Positions 8,440 to 19,800 of a stretch of 64,000 nucleotides of DNA are shown piece after piece. The notes under the pieces were generated by a model. That model saw only the letters and a program-made list of their open reading frames with translations. It was not told the origin of the DNA and searched no databases. The DNA comes from Streptomyces sp. F001 (lineage in GTDB: Bacteria; Actinomycetota; Actinomycetes; Streptomycetales; Streptomycetaceae): the NCBI RefSeq assembly GCF_004187715.1, contig NZ_QZWF01000010.1:186001-250000 (forward strand). The letters are read 5' to 3'. Position 1 is the stretch's first letter. The number at the start of each line of letters is the position of its first letter. Made by a program: the position numbers and the translations under genes.

Positions 8440-10068
8440 ATGCGTAGAGCCACGCACGCCACATGGGCCGTGTATGCGGTCGCGGCAGCCCTCGTGGCGA
8501 CCGCCTGCGGCGGGGGCGGCGGCAGTGCCGGTGACAGCGGTGCGGTGCTGAGCTCCTCCTGGGGCGACCCGCAGAACCCGCTGGAGCCGGCCAACACCAA
8601 CGAGGTGCAGGGCGGCAAGGTCCTCGACATGATCTTCCGGGGCCTGAAGAAGTACAACCCCGAGACCGGCGACGCCGAGGACATGCTCGCCGAGAGCATC
8701 AAGACGACCGACTCACGGAACTTCACCGTCACCATCAAGGACGGCTGGACCTTCAGCAACGGCGAACCGGTCACCGCCCGGTCCTTCGTCGACGCCTGGA
8801 ACTACGGCGCGAGCCTGGAGAACAACCAGCGCAACGCCTACTTCTTCAGCTACATCGAGGGCTACGACCAGGTCCACCCCGAGGACGGCGGTGACCAGAG
8901 CGCCGACACCCTGTCCGGCCTGAAGGTCACCGGCGACCGCACCTTCACCGTCCGGCTCAGCCAGAAGTTCTCCACCTTCCCCGACACCCTCGGCTACCCC
9001 GCCTTCGCGCCGCTGCCCCGGGCGTTCTTCGACGACCACGACGCCTGGCTCAGCAGGCCCGTCGGCAACGGCCCGTACAGCGTCGACTCGTACGTCAAGG
9101 GCTCCCAGATGTCCCTGCGCGCCTGGGACGCCTACCCCGGCCCCGACAAGGCCCAGAACGGCGGCGTCGACCTCAAGGTCTACACCGACAACAACACCGC
9201 CTACACCGACCTGATGGCCGGCAACCTCGACCTCGTCGACGACGTCCCCGCCTCCCAGCTCAAGAACGTCCGCAGCGACCTCGGCGACCGTTACCTCAAC
9301 ACCCCCGCCGGCATCCTCCAGACCCTCGCCTTCCCCTACTACGACAGGAACTGGAACCGGCCCGGCATGGACAAGGTCCGCAAGGGCCTGTCCCGGGCGA
9401 TCGACCGCAAGCAGATCACCGAGACCATCTTCCACAAGACCCGCACCCCTGCCACCGACTGGACCTCCCCGGTCCTCGGCGAGGACGGCGGATACAAGCC
9501 CGGGCTGTGCGGGCAGTGGTGCGAGTACGACGCCGCCGAGGCGAAGAAGCTGGTCCGCGAGGGCGGCGGACTGCCCGGAGGCCAGGTCAGGATCACGTAC
9601 AACGCGGACACCGGCTCCCACAAGCAGTGGGTCGACGCGGTCTGCAACTCCATCAACAACGCCCTGGACAACGACCACGCCTGCGTCGGCAACCCGATCG
9701 GCACCTTCGCCGACTTCCGCGGCCAGATCACCGACCGCAAGATGGCCGGCCCGTTCCGCGCCGGCTGGCAGATGGACTACCCGCTGATCCAGAACTTCCT
9801 CCAGCCGCTCTACTACACCAACGCCTCCTCCAACGACGGCAAGTGGTCCAACGAGAAGTTCGACGACCTCATCGACCGGGCCAACGCCGAGTCCGACACG
9901 GCCAAGGCGATCAGGACCTTCCAGCAGGCCCAGGAGGTCGTCCGGGACAACATGGCGGCCATCCCGCTCTGGTACCAGAACGGCAGCGCCGGCTACTCGG
10001 AGCGCCTGTCGGACGTGAAACTCAACCCGTTCAGCGTCCCCGTCTACGACCAGATCAAGGTCAGCTGA
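8440..10068 (+). CDS. Peptide ABC transporter substrate-binding lipoprotein (SBP family 5)
   Basis: This 542-aa protein begins with a short lipoprotein signal (MRRATHATWAVYAVAAALV, lipobox ATAC with Cys23), a glycine-rich linker, and the family 5 fold (EVQGGKVLDMIFRGLKKYNP; DGWTFSNGEPVTARSFVDAW; VGNGPYSVDSY). ATG 8440 was preferred over ATG 8425 because GAGGAGG at 8428-8434 is correctly spaced for it. It is the first gene of a complete transporter operon and is the likely determinant of specificity. It is clearly different from BldKB in length and linker, so the operons are not a recent tandem duplication. Confidence 0.88.
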   Translation: MRRATHATWAVYAVAAALVATACGGGGGSAGDSGAVLSSSWGDPQNPLEPANTNEVQGGKVLDMIFRGLKKYNPETGDAEDMLAESIKTTDSRNFTVTIKDGWTFSNGEPVTARSFVDAWNYGASLENNQRNAYFFSYIEGYDQVHPEDGGDQSADTLSGLKVTGDRTFTVRLSQKFSTFPDTLGYPAFAPLPRAFFDDHDAWLSRPVGNGPYSVDSYVKGSQMSLRAWDAYPGPDKAQNGGVDLKVYTDNNTAYTDLMAGNLDLVDDVPASQLKNVRSDLGDRYLNTPAGILQTLAFPYYDRNWNRPGMDKVRKGLSRAIDRKQITETIFHKTRTPATDWTSPVLGEDGGYKPGLCGQWCEYDAAEAKKLVREGGGLPGGQVRITYNADTGSHKQWVDAVCNSINNALDNDHACVGNPIGTFADFRGQITDRKMAGPFRAGWQMDYPLIQNFLQPLYYTNASSNDGKWSNEKFDDLIDRANAESDTAKAIRTFQQAQEVVRDNMAAIPLWYQNGSAGYSERLSDVKLNPFSVPVYDQIKVS

Positions 10069-10077
10069 GGGGGCGCC

Positions 10078-11001
10078 ATGGGACGGTATGTCGTCCGGCG
10101 CCTGCTGCAGATGATCCCGGTCTTCGTCGGGGCCACCCTGCTGATCTTCCTGATGGTCAACGTGATGGGCGACCCCATCGCCGGGCTGTGCGGTGAGCGG
10201 GAGTGCGACCCGGCGACGGCCGCCCGGCTCAGGAAGGAGTTCGGCCTCGACAAGCCGGTCTGGCAGCAATACCTGACCTACATGGGCAACGTCTTCACCG
10301 GCGACTTCGGCACCGCCTTCAACGGCCAGCCGGTCATCGAGCTGATGGCGTCCGCCTTCCCGGTCACCATCCGGCTGACGATCGTGGCGATCCTCTTCGA
10401 GATCGTCATCGGCATCACGCTGGGCGTCGTCACGGGGCTGCGCCGGGGCCACCCCGTCGACACCACGGTCCTGTTGATCACCCTCGTCGTCATCTCCGTG
10501 CCCACCTTCGTCACCGGCCTGCTGCTCCAGCTTCTGCTCGGCGTCCAGTGGGGCTGGATCAAACCGTCGGTGTCCCCCGAGGCCCGGTTCGACGAGCTGA
10601 TCGTGCCCGGTCTCGTGCTCGCCTCCGTCTCCCTCGCCTACGTCACCCGCCTGACCCGCACCTCCATCGCGGAGAACCGGCGCTCCGACTACGTCCGTAC
10701 GGCTGTCGCCAAGGGCCTGCCCCGACGCCGGGTGATCACCCGGCATCTGCTGCGCAACTCCCTGATCCCCGTGGTCACCTTCATCGGCACCGACGTCGGC
10801 GCGCTGATGGGCGGCGCGATCGTCACCGAGCGGATCTTCAACATCCACGGCGTCGGCTACCAGCTCTACCAGGGGATTCTCCGGCAGAACACCCAGACCG
10901 TCGTCGGCTTCGTGACCGTCCTCGTCCTCGTCTTCCTGCTCGCCAACCTCCTCGTCGACCTTCTGTACGCCGTACTCGACCCGAGGATCCGCTATGCCTG
11001 A
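10078..11001 (+). CDS. Peptide ABC transporter permease (DppB type)
   Basis: This 307-aa inner-membrane permease begins with the typical DppB helix MGRYVVRRLLQMIPVFVG and has the EAA loop SDYVRTAVAKGLPRRRVITR near residues 203-222. The tail LLVDLLYAVLDPRIRYA is characteristic. It starts 9 bp after the binding-protein stop and overlaps the next gene by 8 bp, so the operon is tightly coupled. Confidence 0.88.
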   Translation: MGRYVVRRLLQMIPVFVGATLLIFLMVNVMGDPIAGLCGERECDPATAARLRKEFGLDKPVWQQYLTYMGNVFTGDFGTAFNGQPVIELMASAFPVTIRLTIVAILFEIVIGITLGVVTGLRRGHPVDTTVLLITLVVISVPTFVTGLLLQLLLGVQWGWIKPSVSPEARFDELIVPGLVLASVSLAYVTRLTRTSIAENRRSDYVRTAVAKGLPRRRVITRHLLRNSLIPVVTFIGTDVGALMGGAIVTERIFNIHGVGYQLYQGILRQNTQTVVGFVTVLVLVFLLANLLVDLLYAVLDPRIRYA

Positions 11002-11971
11002 AACCAAGGAACCCGACGGCGCGATCGCCGGCACCGGCATGGGAGGAGCGATGGACCTGGCCGCGAGCGAGGCGGAGACCCTGGAGAACCGTCCCAGCCG
11101 CCCCGACGGTGCGGGCACGTCCGGCAAACCCCGCTCCCTCTGGTCCGACGCCTGGCACGACCTGCGCCGCAACCCGGTCTTCATCATCTCGGGCCTGGTG
11201 ATCTGCTTCCTGGTCGTCATCTCCCTGTGGCCGTCCCTGATCGCCTCCGGCAACCCCCTCAAGTGCGACCTCGCCAAGGCCCAGGAGGGCTCCCAGCCCG
11301 GCCATCCCTTCGGCTACGACGGCCAGGGCTGCGACGTCTACACGCGCACCGTCTACGGCGCCCGTACGTCCGTCGTGGTCGGCGTCTGCGCCACGCTCGG
11401 CGTCGCGATCCTGGGGAGCGTCCTCGGCGGACTTGCCGGGTTCTTCGGCGGGATGGGGGACTCGGTCCTGTCGCGGATCACCGACATCTTCTTCGCGATC
11501 CCCGTCGTGCTCGGCGGCCTCGTCCTGCTGTCGGTCGTGACCAGCAACTCCATCTGGCCGGTCATCGGGTTCATGGTGCTGCTCGGCTGGCCGCAGATCT
11601 CCCGGATCGCCCGCGGCTCCGTCATCACCGTCAAACAGAACGACTACGTCCAGGCCGCCCGCGCCCTCGGCTCCTCCAACTCCCGGCTGCTGCTGCGGCA
11701 CATCGCACCCAACGCCGTGGCACCGGTGATCGTCGTGGCGACCATCGCGCTCGGCACGTACATCGCGCTGGAGGCGACCCTGTCGTACCTCGGTGTCGGC
11801 CTGAAGCCGCCCAGCGTGTCCTGGGGGATCGACATCTCGGCCGCCTCCCCGTACATCCGCAACGCCCCGCACGCGCTGCTGTGGCCCTCCGGAGCGCTGG
11901 CGATCACCGTGCTCGCGTTCATCATGCTCGGCGACGCGGTGCGCGACGCCCTCGACCCGAAGCTGAGGTGA
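10994..11971 (+). CDS. Peptide ABC transporter permease (DppC type)
   Basis: This 325-aa permease has a cytoplasmic N-tail of about 55 residues, first helix VFIISGLVICFLVVISLWPS, a periplasm-facing loop with two cysteines (LKCDLAK, GQGCDVY), five more helices and the EAA loop NDYVQAARALGSSNSRLLLR. The end MLGDAVRDALDPKLR is typical of DppC. An in-frame ATG at 11051 is a less likely start; 10994 overlaps the upstream stop by 8 bp, as in the other junction of this operon. Confidence 0.87.
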   Translation: MPETKEPDGAIAGTGMGGAMDLAASEAETLENRPSRPDGAGTSGKPRSLWSDAWHDLRRNPVFIISGLVICFLVVISLWPSLIASGNPLKCDLAKAQEGSQPGHPFGYDGQGCDVYTRTVYGARTSVVVGVCATLGVAILGSVLGGLAGFFGGMGDSVLSRITDIFFAIPVVLGGLVLLSVVTSNSIWPVIGFMVLLGWPQISRIARGSVITVKQNDYVQAARALGSSNSRLLLRHIAPNAVAPVIVVATIALGTYIALEATLSYLGVGLKPPSVSWGIDISAASPYIRNAPHALLWPSGALAITVLAFIMLGDAVRDALDPKLR

Positions 11972-11980
11972 GGTGCCGCC

Positions 11981-12956
<976 letters not shown>

Positions 12957-12964
<8 letters not shown>

Positions 12965-13994
12965 GCCGATTCTGGAGGTCAGCGGGCTCGTCAAGCACTA
13001 CCCGCTGACGCGGGGCGTCCTCTTCAAGAAGCAGGTCGGCTCGGTGAAGGCCGTCGACGGTGTCGACTTCACCCTCGACCGCGGCGAAACCCTCGGCATC
13101 GTCGGTGAGTCCGGCTGCGGCAAGTCCACGGTCGCCAGGATGCTGGTCAGCCTGGAGAAGCCGACGGCCGGAGTGATCAGGTACCGGGGCGAGGACATCA
13201 CCCAGCTGTCCGGCAGGGCTCTGAAGGCCGTACGGCGCAACATCCAGATGGTGTTCCAGGACCCGTACACCTCCCTCAACCCCCGTATGACGGTGGGCGA
13301 CATCATCGGGGAGCCGTACGAGATCCATCCCGAGGTGGCCCCCAAGGCCGACCGGCGCAGACGCGTCCAGGAGCTGCTGGACGTCGTGGGCCTCAACCCC
13401 GAGTACATCAACCGCTATCCGCACCAGTTCTCCGGCGGGCAGCGCCAACGCATCGGCCTCGCCCGGGGTTTGGCGCTGCGCCCGGAGATCATCGTCGCCG
13501 ACGAACCGGTCTCCGCGCTGGACGTGTCCGTCCAGGCCCAGGTCATCAACCTGATGGAGCGCCTGCAGAACGAGTTCGAGCTGTCGTACATCTTCATCGC
13601 GCACGACCTGTCGATCGTCCGGCACATCTCGGACCGGGTCGGCGTCATGTACCTCGGCAGGATCGTGGAGACCGGCCGGGACGCCGAGATCTACGACCAC
13701 CCCACGCACCCCTACACCCAGGCACTGCTCTCCGCCGTCCCCGTGCCCGACCCGGAGGCCCGCGAACGCCGGGAGCGCATCATCCTCTTCGGCGACGTGC
13801 CCTCCCCGACGAACATCCCCTCCGGCTGCCGCTTCCGCACCCGCTGCTGGAAGGCGCAGGAGCGCTGCACGCTGGAGGTGCCGGCGCTCGCGGTGCCCGC
13901 GGAGTTCAGGCCGGCGGGCGGTCCTGCGGCCCACGACTCCGCCTGCCACTTCGCGGAGGAGAAACAGGTGGTGCCGCCGGAGGAGACGCGGTAA
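12957..13994 (+). CDS. Peptide ABC transporter ATPase (DppF type)
   Basis: This 345-aa ABC ATPase has Walker A GESGCGKS, Q-loop VFQDPYTSLNP, signature SGGQRQR, Walker B IIVADEPVSALD and the C-terminal CRFRTRCWKAQERC region. It resembles BldKE closely in motif content and completes a second full import system (SBP, two permeases, two ATPases). A strong hairpin follows. Confidence 0.88.
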
Positions 13995-14073
13995 CACGGA
14001 GGCAACTCCACTGACCCGATTCCGATATACGGACGCGTCAGTCTGTAGAGCGTACGGCCGTGCGGGTGCCGTA

Positions 14074-14110
14074 AACGGGCCGGGATGCCGCCATGTCATC
14101 CCGGCCCGTT
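14074..14110 (+). terminator. Terminator between peptide operon and convergent peptidase
   Basis: AACGGGCCGGGATG (14074-14087) pairs perfectly with CATCCCGGCCCGTT (14097-14110) over a 9-base loop, followed by GCTGTTCTTT. It lies between convergent genes and may serve both strands. Confidence 0.85.
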
Positions 14111-14212
14111 GCTGTTCTTTGCGCCTAAACCGGCGCCGCTCTCGCGGACCTGGCTGGTGCTTCGTCGTGGTTCCTCAATTGATGGTTGCGGTGCTCTGTG
14201 GAGTGTCGCTGC

Positions 14213-16333
14213 TCAGCTCAGTTGCAGAGCGCGCCGAAGGAAGTCCAGCTGGAGCAACAGCAGGTTCTCCGCGACCGTCTCCTGCGGGGTCATGTGCGTG
14301 ACGCCGGACAGCGGCAGGACCTCGTGCGGGCGGCCGGCGGCCAGGAGGGCGGTGGACAGGCGCAGCGAGTGGGCCACCACCACGTTGTCGTCGGCGAAAC
14401 CGTGGACGATCATCATCGGCCGGGCCGGCTCGACGGCGTCCACCAGCCCGGCGTCGTCGACCAGCGAGTTGCGCCGGTAGACGTCCGGCTGCTCGTGCGG
14501 GTGGCCGAGGTAGCGCTCCTGGTAGTGGGTGTCGTAGAGCCGCAGATCCGTGACCGGCGCGCCCACGATCCCGGCGTGGAAGACGTCCGGCCGGCGCAGC
14601 ACCGCGAGCCCGGCCAGATAGCCGCCGAAGGACCAGCCGCGGATCGCGACCCGGCCGAGGTCGAGCGGGAAGTCGGCGGCGAGGGCCTGGAGCGCGTCCA
14701 CCTGGTCCTGGAGGACCACCGCGGCCAGGTCGTCCCGGACCGCCTTCTCCCAGGCGGGGGAGCGGCCCGGGGTGCCCCGTCCGTCGGCGACGACGACCGC
14801 GAACCCCTGGTCGGCGAACCACTGCGAGGTGAGATACGGGTTGTGCGCGGCGACCACCCGCTGGCCGTGCGGTCCGCCGTAGGGGTCCAGGAGGACCGGC
14901 AGGGGAGTGTCACCGGGGTAGTCCCGCGGCATAAGCACGGCGCACGGAATCCGCCGTGCGCCCCCCTCGGTGAGGGTCACGCGCGGGGACAAACCGGGAT
15001 CCTCGGCGTACGAGGGGATGGTCGCCGCCGGCTTTCCGTCGTGCAGCACCTGCACCCGGGCCCCCGGCCGGTCGAGCGTCGCCGACACGAGGACGGTCAC
15101 CTCCCCGGCGCGTACCGCCGAGTGCACGCCGGGCTCCTGCGACACGCGCTCCAGGCCGAGTTCGTTGACGCGGTAGACATGCACCTCGCCGATCTCCGGC
15201 GCGGTCGCGTCCTCGCCCGCCGAGGCCGAGACCAGCACGTCGTCGTCCGACACATCGAGCACCGCACGCACATGCAACTGCGGCCCGGTCAGCGGACGTT
15301 CACCCACCGCGAGCACCCGCGCGCCGCCCTCGTCGGCGATCCGCACCAGCTGCCCGGAGGGCGTCCAGCACGGCACTCCAGGGAAAAGATCCAGCCAAAT
15401 CGGATCTTCGTCGGCGTGCACCATCCGGGTCGCCCCCGTGTCCGGATCCACCGCCAGGTACAGCTGGCTGCGCTGGTCACGGGCCTGCACCAGAACCAGT
15501 GGCGCACCCGCCGCTGACCAGTGCACTCGCGCCAGATACGGGTAGCGCGCCCGGTCCCAGACGACCTGAGTGCGCACCCCGTCGAGGCCGATCACGAACA
15601 GCTGTACGTCAGCGTTCGGGGTGCCGGCCGCCGGATAGGGGACGTGTTGTGGGTCACGCTCCGGATGGGCCGGATCGGAGATCCACCACCGCTGCACCGG
15701 CGTGTCGTCCACCCGCGCCACAAGCAGCCGGTCCGACTCCGGCGCCCACCAGAAGCCCCGGTCACGGTGCATCTCCTCGGCCGCGATGAACTCGGCCGAT
15801 CCATAGGAAACCGACTCCGACTCCGGCTCGGCGAGCGCCCGGTCGCCCGCCCCCTCGGCACCCACGACCCGCAGGGCGCCGTCGGCGACGTACGCGATGT
15901 GCCGGCCGTCGGGGGCCGGGCGCGGGTCGATCACCGGTCCGGGGGCGGGGAGTTCACGGGCGGTGCCGGCCCGCAGCTCCGCCGCGAAAAGCCGCCCTGA
16001 CAAGGCGAAAGACGCCAACTCCACGGCGGTGTCGGTGGCGTAGCCGACGATGCCGGCGCCGCCCTCACGGCTGCGTTCACGGCGCGCCCGCTCCTCGGGC
16101 GAGAGGTCTTCCGCGGCCCCGCCCAGCAGCGTGCGCGGGTCGGCCGCCGTGCGTTCCGCGCCGTCCGCGAGGTCGAGGACCCACAGCGCGTTGGCCCGGT
16201 CCGTACCGGACCCCGAGCGCAGGAACGCGACCCGGGAACCGTCGGGAGCCACGGTGAACGAACGCGGCGCTCCGAGCGTGAAGCGCTGGGTGCGGGCGTG
16301 CCGTCGGGGGAAGGAGACAGGCTCGGTCGTCAT
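14213..16333 (-). CDS. Prolyl oligopeptidase family (S9) serine peptidase, DPP-IV-like
   Basis: This 706-aa protein has an N-terminal beta-propeller part (TQRFTLGAPRSFTVAPDGSR onward) and a C-terminal alpha/beta hydrolase peptidase domain. The nucleophile elbow is GWSFGGY (serine in GxSxGG), the acid lies in the MMIVHGFADDNV region and the histidine in SGVTHM near the C-terminus. GSAEFIAAEEMHRDRGFWW resembles the Glu-Glu motif of dipeptidyl peptidases that binds the substrate N-terminus. No signal peptide is evident, so a cytoplasmic enzyme degrading imported peptides is plausible given the adjacent peptide importers. ATG (complement of 16331-16333) was chosen because the family N-terminus starts there; the frame is spuriously open far upstream. 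Confidence 0.9.
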   Translation of the reverse strand: MTTEPVSFPRRHARTQRFTLGAPRSFTVAPDGSRVAFLRSGSGTDRANALWVLDLADGAERTAADPRTLLGGAAEDLSPEERARRERSREGGAGIVGYATDTAVELASFALSGRLFAAELRAGTARELPAPGPVIDPRPAPDGRHIAYVADGALRVVGAEGAGDRALAEPESESVSYGSAEFIAAEEMHRDRGFWWAPESDRLLVARVDDTPVQRWWISDPAHPERDPQHVPYPAAGTPNADVQLFVIGLDGVRTQVVWDRARYPYLARVHWSAAGAPLVLVQARDQRSQLYLAVDPDTGATRMVHADEDPIWLDLFPGVPCWTPSGQLVRIADEGGARVLAVGERPLTGPQLHVRAVLDVSDDDVLVSASAGEDATAPEIGEVHVYRVNELGLERVSQEPGVHSAVRAGEVTVLVSATLDRPGARVQVLHDGKPAATIPSYAEDPGLSPRVTLTEGGARRIPCAVLMPRDYPGDTPLPVLLDPYGGPHGQRVVAAHNPYLTSQWFADQGFAVVVADGRGTPGRSPAWEKAVRDDLAAVVLQDQVDALQALAADFPLDLGRVAIRGWSFGGYLAGLAVLRRPDVFHAGIVGAPVTDLRLYDTHYQERYLGHPHEQPDVYRRNSLVDDAGLVDAVEPARPMMIVHGFADDNVVVAHSLRLSTALLAAGRPHEVLPLSGVTHMTPQETVAENLLLLQLDFLRRALQLS

Positions 16334-16510
16334 GCCACGACCATATTGGCCATGCGCCCCCTTGTGCGGCCGTGCGCCGATCGATGCGCACGCACGGATA
16401 GTTATGATCAATAGCGCTGCGTGGGTATGAACCTGCTGGCTGCTGTATGGATTTACAAGTTCCCCCGCACTGTTTCCCCGACGATCCCGGGTTCTTGGAG
16501 GTGAGCCGCC

Positions 16511-16705
16511 GTGGCACTCTCGATTTCGGCGGTGGTGCTGCTGGCGATCATCGTCTTCCTGCTCATCAGGAGGTCGGGACTGAAGGCCGGCCATGCGGTC
16601 GTCTGCGTCCTCCTGGGGTTCTACCTCGCCTCGTCCACCATCGCACCCACGATCAGCGAGCTGACGACCAACATCGCCGGGATGATCAGCAGCATCAAGT
16701 TCTGA
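16511..16705 (+). CDS. Small membrane protein, 64 aa
   Basis: This short protein starts at GTG 16511 behind a strong GGAGGTG (16497-16503). It has two hydrophobic segments (ISAVVLLAIIVFLLI and AVVCVLLGFYLASSTIA) joined by RRSGLKAGH, and a short polar tail. Codon use is typical of the genome. A hairpin follows. I do not know its function; its position beside the peptidase and its intact signals support a real conserved gene. Confidence 0.72.
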   Translation: MALSISAVVLLAIIVFLLIRRSGLKAGHAVVCVLLGFYLASSTIAPTISELTTNIAGMISSIKF

Positions 16706-16719
16706 CCGGTCCGACACAC

Positions 16720-16748
16720 GGGCTCCGGACCGCGAACGACCGGAGCCC
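16720..16748 (+). terminator. Hairpin after small membrane protein gene
   Basis: GGGCTCCGG (16720-16728) pairs with CCGGAGCCC (16740-16748) over an 11-base loop, 15 bp after the stop. It also marks the left edge of the accessory island. Confidence 0.65.
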
Positions 16749-16837
16749 GCCCCTGGCCGACCTGTTCTGCTCCTTCGGAGTACTTGGCTCCGTAAGCTTG
16801 GCGGATCCAGGACAAGCGAAGGCTGAGGCAGCGGCGC

Positions 16838-19800
16838 GTGGACAGAGACAGAGTTGACGATCGACTCCGGAAGCTGGCGAAAGCGTCGCCCAACTTCGGG
16901 CGGCTGTACGGGTACCAGCCCCTCCTGGCCATCTACGGCTCGCAGGCGGAACTCACCGTCCTGACCAACCCGAACGCCGCGTACGTGAGCGCCGGCCAGT
17001 TTGGCGAGGTCCTGGCCGAGGAGTTCGTCACCCGGACCGGCACTCGGGTCGAGGGCGCCACTCAGTTCGACCGCCTCAACGCGCTCACACGGGCAGGCGT
17101 ACTCGTCGGCTGGAGCCGCGCCGCCTTCGACACGTTGCGTCGAGGCCGCAACGACGCCGCGCACAACCACCTCTTCGACACGACGAAGGCACTCGAAGCG
17201 CTGAGGCTGTGCTGGCAGCTGGGTGACCTCTTCGACCGGGCCATGGGTGGGACGCGGACCGTGTCCGCCTTCGTCCCGCCGACGCTCCCGGCCGACGTGT
17301 CCTCCGCCGACCCCGAGGAGATCGCGGAGCTCCAGGAGGCGCTGAAGGGCCATCGCCGCGCGTTGGCCGAGTCGCGCGTCAAACTGTCCGAGACCAGCGA
17401 CCGCCTGGAGGCCGAGCGGCGGGCGCGTGCCGAGGCCGAGGCGCTCATCGCCAGCGCCCAGCAGTCGAAGTCGGCGTACGCCGCCGAGGTTGAGGAGCTG
17501 AGGGCGCAGGTTGCCGAGTTGCGCACGGCTCACCAGCAGCAGTACGACCGTGAGCGCCTCCAGCCCCGCAAGGTCGCCTCGGCCGCCCGCGAAGCCATCG
17601 TGGAGCGCGCGCAGCGCCCGGCGCCGCTCAACGAGGTGCAGGCGCGCGAGAAGATCGACGCGATGCTGGCCAAGGCGGGCTGGGTGATCCAGGACAAGGC
17701 GGATGCCAACCCGTTGGACAAGCGCGGCAGGGGCGTCGCCATCCGTGAGTTCACGCTGGCCACGGGCCGTGCCGACTACGTCCTCTACGTCGACGGCAAG
17801 ATCGTCGGCGTCGTCGAGGCCAAGCGCGAGGGAACCGCGCTCGCCGGAGCCCTCGCCCAGAACGAGCGATACGCGGCGGGTGTGCTCAAGGAGCACACGA
17901 TGGCCGTGTGGCGCAGGGAGGAACCTTTTGCGTTCCGCTACGTCAGCACGGGCGCGGAAACGTACTTCCTCAACCGCGTCGACCCCGATGCCCGCTCCCG
18001 TGAGGTCTTCGCCTTCCACCGCCCCGAGACCATCGCCGCGTGGATGAAGCGGGCCGACGAGGAACCGGACACGCCGACCTTCCGCGCGGCCCTCCGCACG
18101 GGCATGCCACTGCTGGAGACCCACGGCCTGCGTATGGCCCAGGTCGAGGCCATCACGGGCCTGGAGGGCTCTCTGGCCGCCGACCGGCCGCGCGCCCTCA
18201 TCCAGATGGCCACGGGCGCCGGAAAGACGTTCACGGCCGTCACGGAGACGTACCGTCTGCTCCGCCACGCGGGTGCCCGCAGGGTCCTCTTCCTCGTCGA
18301 CCGCAACAACCTCGGCCGGCAGGCGCACGCGGAGTTCGACAAGTACCGCACGCCGGACGAGAACCGGAAGCTCACCGACCTCTACAACGTCGACATGCTG
18401 GGCCGCGGTGGGATTCAGGACACTTCGGCGGTCGTGATCTCGACGATCCAGCGGATGTACGCGCTCCTCAAGGGCGAGGAGTTGCCGGAAGGGCCGGAGA
18501 CGGACGAGCCGGAGACGAACGAGGTTGCGGTCAGCGAAGGCAAGGACGGCGAGGACAAGAAGGCCTCGAACCTGGACGAGACCTACGCGGCGGACGAGCC
18601 GATCACGGTCGAGTACAACCCGGACGTCCCGATCGAGTCCTTCGACGTGATCGTGATCGACGAGTGCCACCGCTCGATCTACGGGCTCTGGCGCGGCGTC
18701 CTGGAGTACTTCGACGCCCACCTGGTCGGCCTCACGGCCACGCCCACCCGCCAGACCAAGGGCTTCTTCGATAACAACATGGTGGCGCAGTACACGTACG
18801 AGCAGGCCGTGGCCGACGGCGTCAACGTCGACTTCGACATCGTGCGCGTCAACACCACCATCCGCGAGGACGGCGGCGCGAAGATCGAGAAGGGCACGAC
18901 CGTCCGCATCCGCGACCGTCAGACGCGTGCCCAGCGCTACGAGGAGCTGGACGAGGACTTCGAGTACACCACCGCGCAGCTTGGCCGCACGGTGATCACC
19001 GAGGACGAGATCCGGGCGGTGTTGACGACGTACCGGAACAACTGGCAGCGGTGGTTCCCGGGCCGCGCGGAGTTGCCGAAGACGCTCGTCTTCGCGGCCG
19101 GCGACGACCATGCCGAAGAGGTACTGAAGCAGGTGAAGCAGGTCTTCGGCCGTGGCGACGAGTTCGCGAAGAAGATCACGTACCGTTCGCGGCAGAACGG
19201 GGACGACCCCGACTCGCTGATCAACGACCTGCGTAACTCGCCCCGGCTGCGCGTGGCGGTGACGGTCGACATGATCGCCACGGGGACGGACGTGAAGCCG
19301 CTGGAGTGCGTGATCTTCCTCCGGGCGATCAAGAGCCCGGTGCTCTTCGAGCAGATGAAGGGCCGCGGTGCCCGCTCTATCGACGCGGACGAGTTGAAGG
19401 CGGTGACGCCGGAGGCGGCGCCCGGCCTGACGAAGGACCGTTTCGTCCTGATCGATGCGGTGGGCGTCACGGATTCCCCTCTGGTGGACGCCCGGCCGCT
19501 CATCCCGGCAGGTGAGAAGAGCGTCTCGCTGGCGAAACTCCTCGACAAAGCCGGCACGCGGTCGCTGACGGCGGACGAGGCGGAGACGCTCGCGCGTCGG
19601 CTGGCCCGTATCGAGCGTCAGCTGGGGGAAGAGGAGAAGGGCCTGCTGGCGCAGACGTCCGGGGGAGTCAGCCTGGCCGACCTTGCGCGCAGGATCACGG
19701 ACGCGGTCGATGTGGACACCCAGGACCGTGCTCGGCACGAGGGCGGCCCCGAGCTGGCCAAGAAGCTGGTCCATGATGCAGTGGCTCCTCTGACTGGCAG

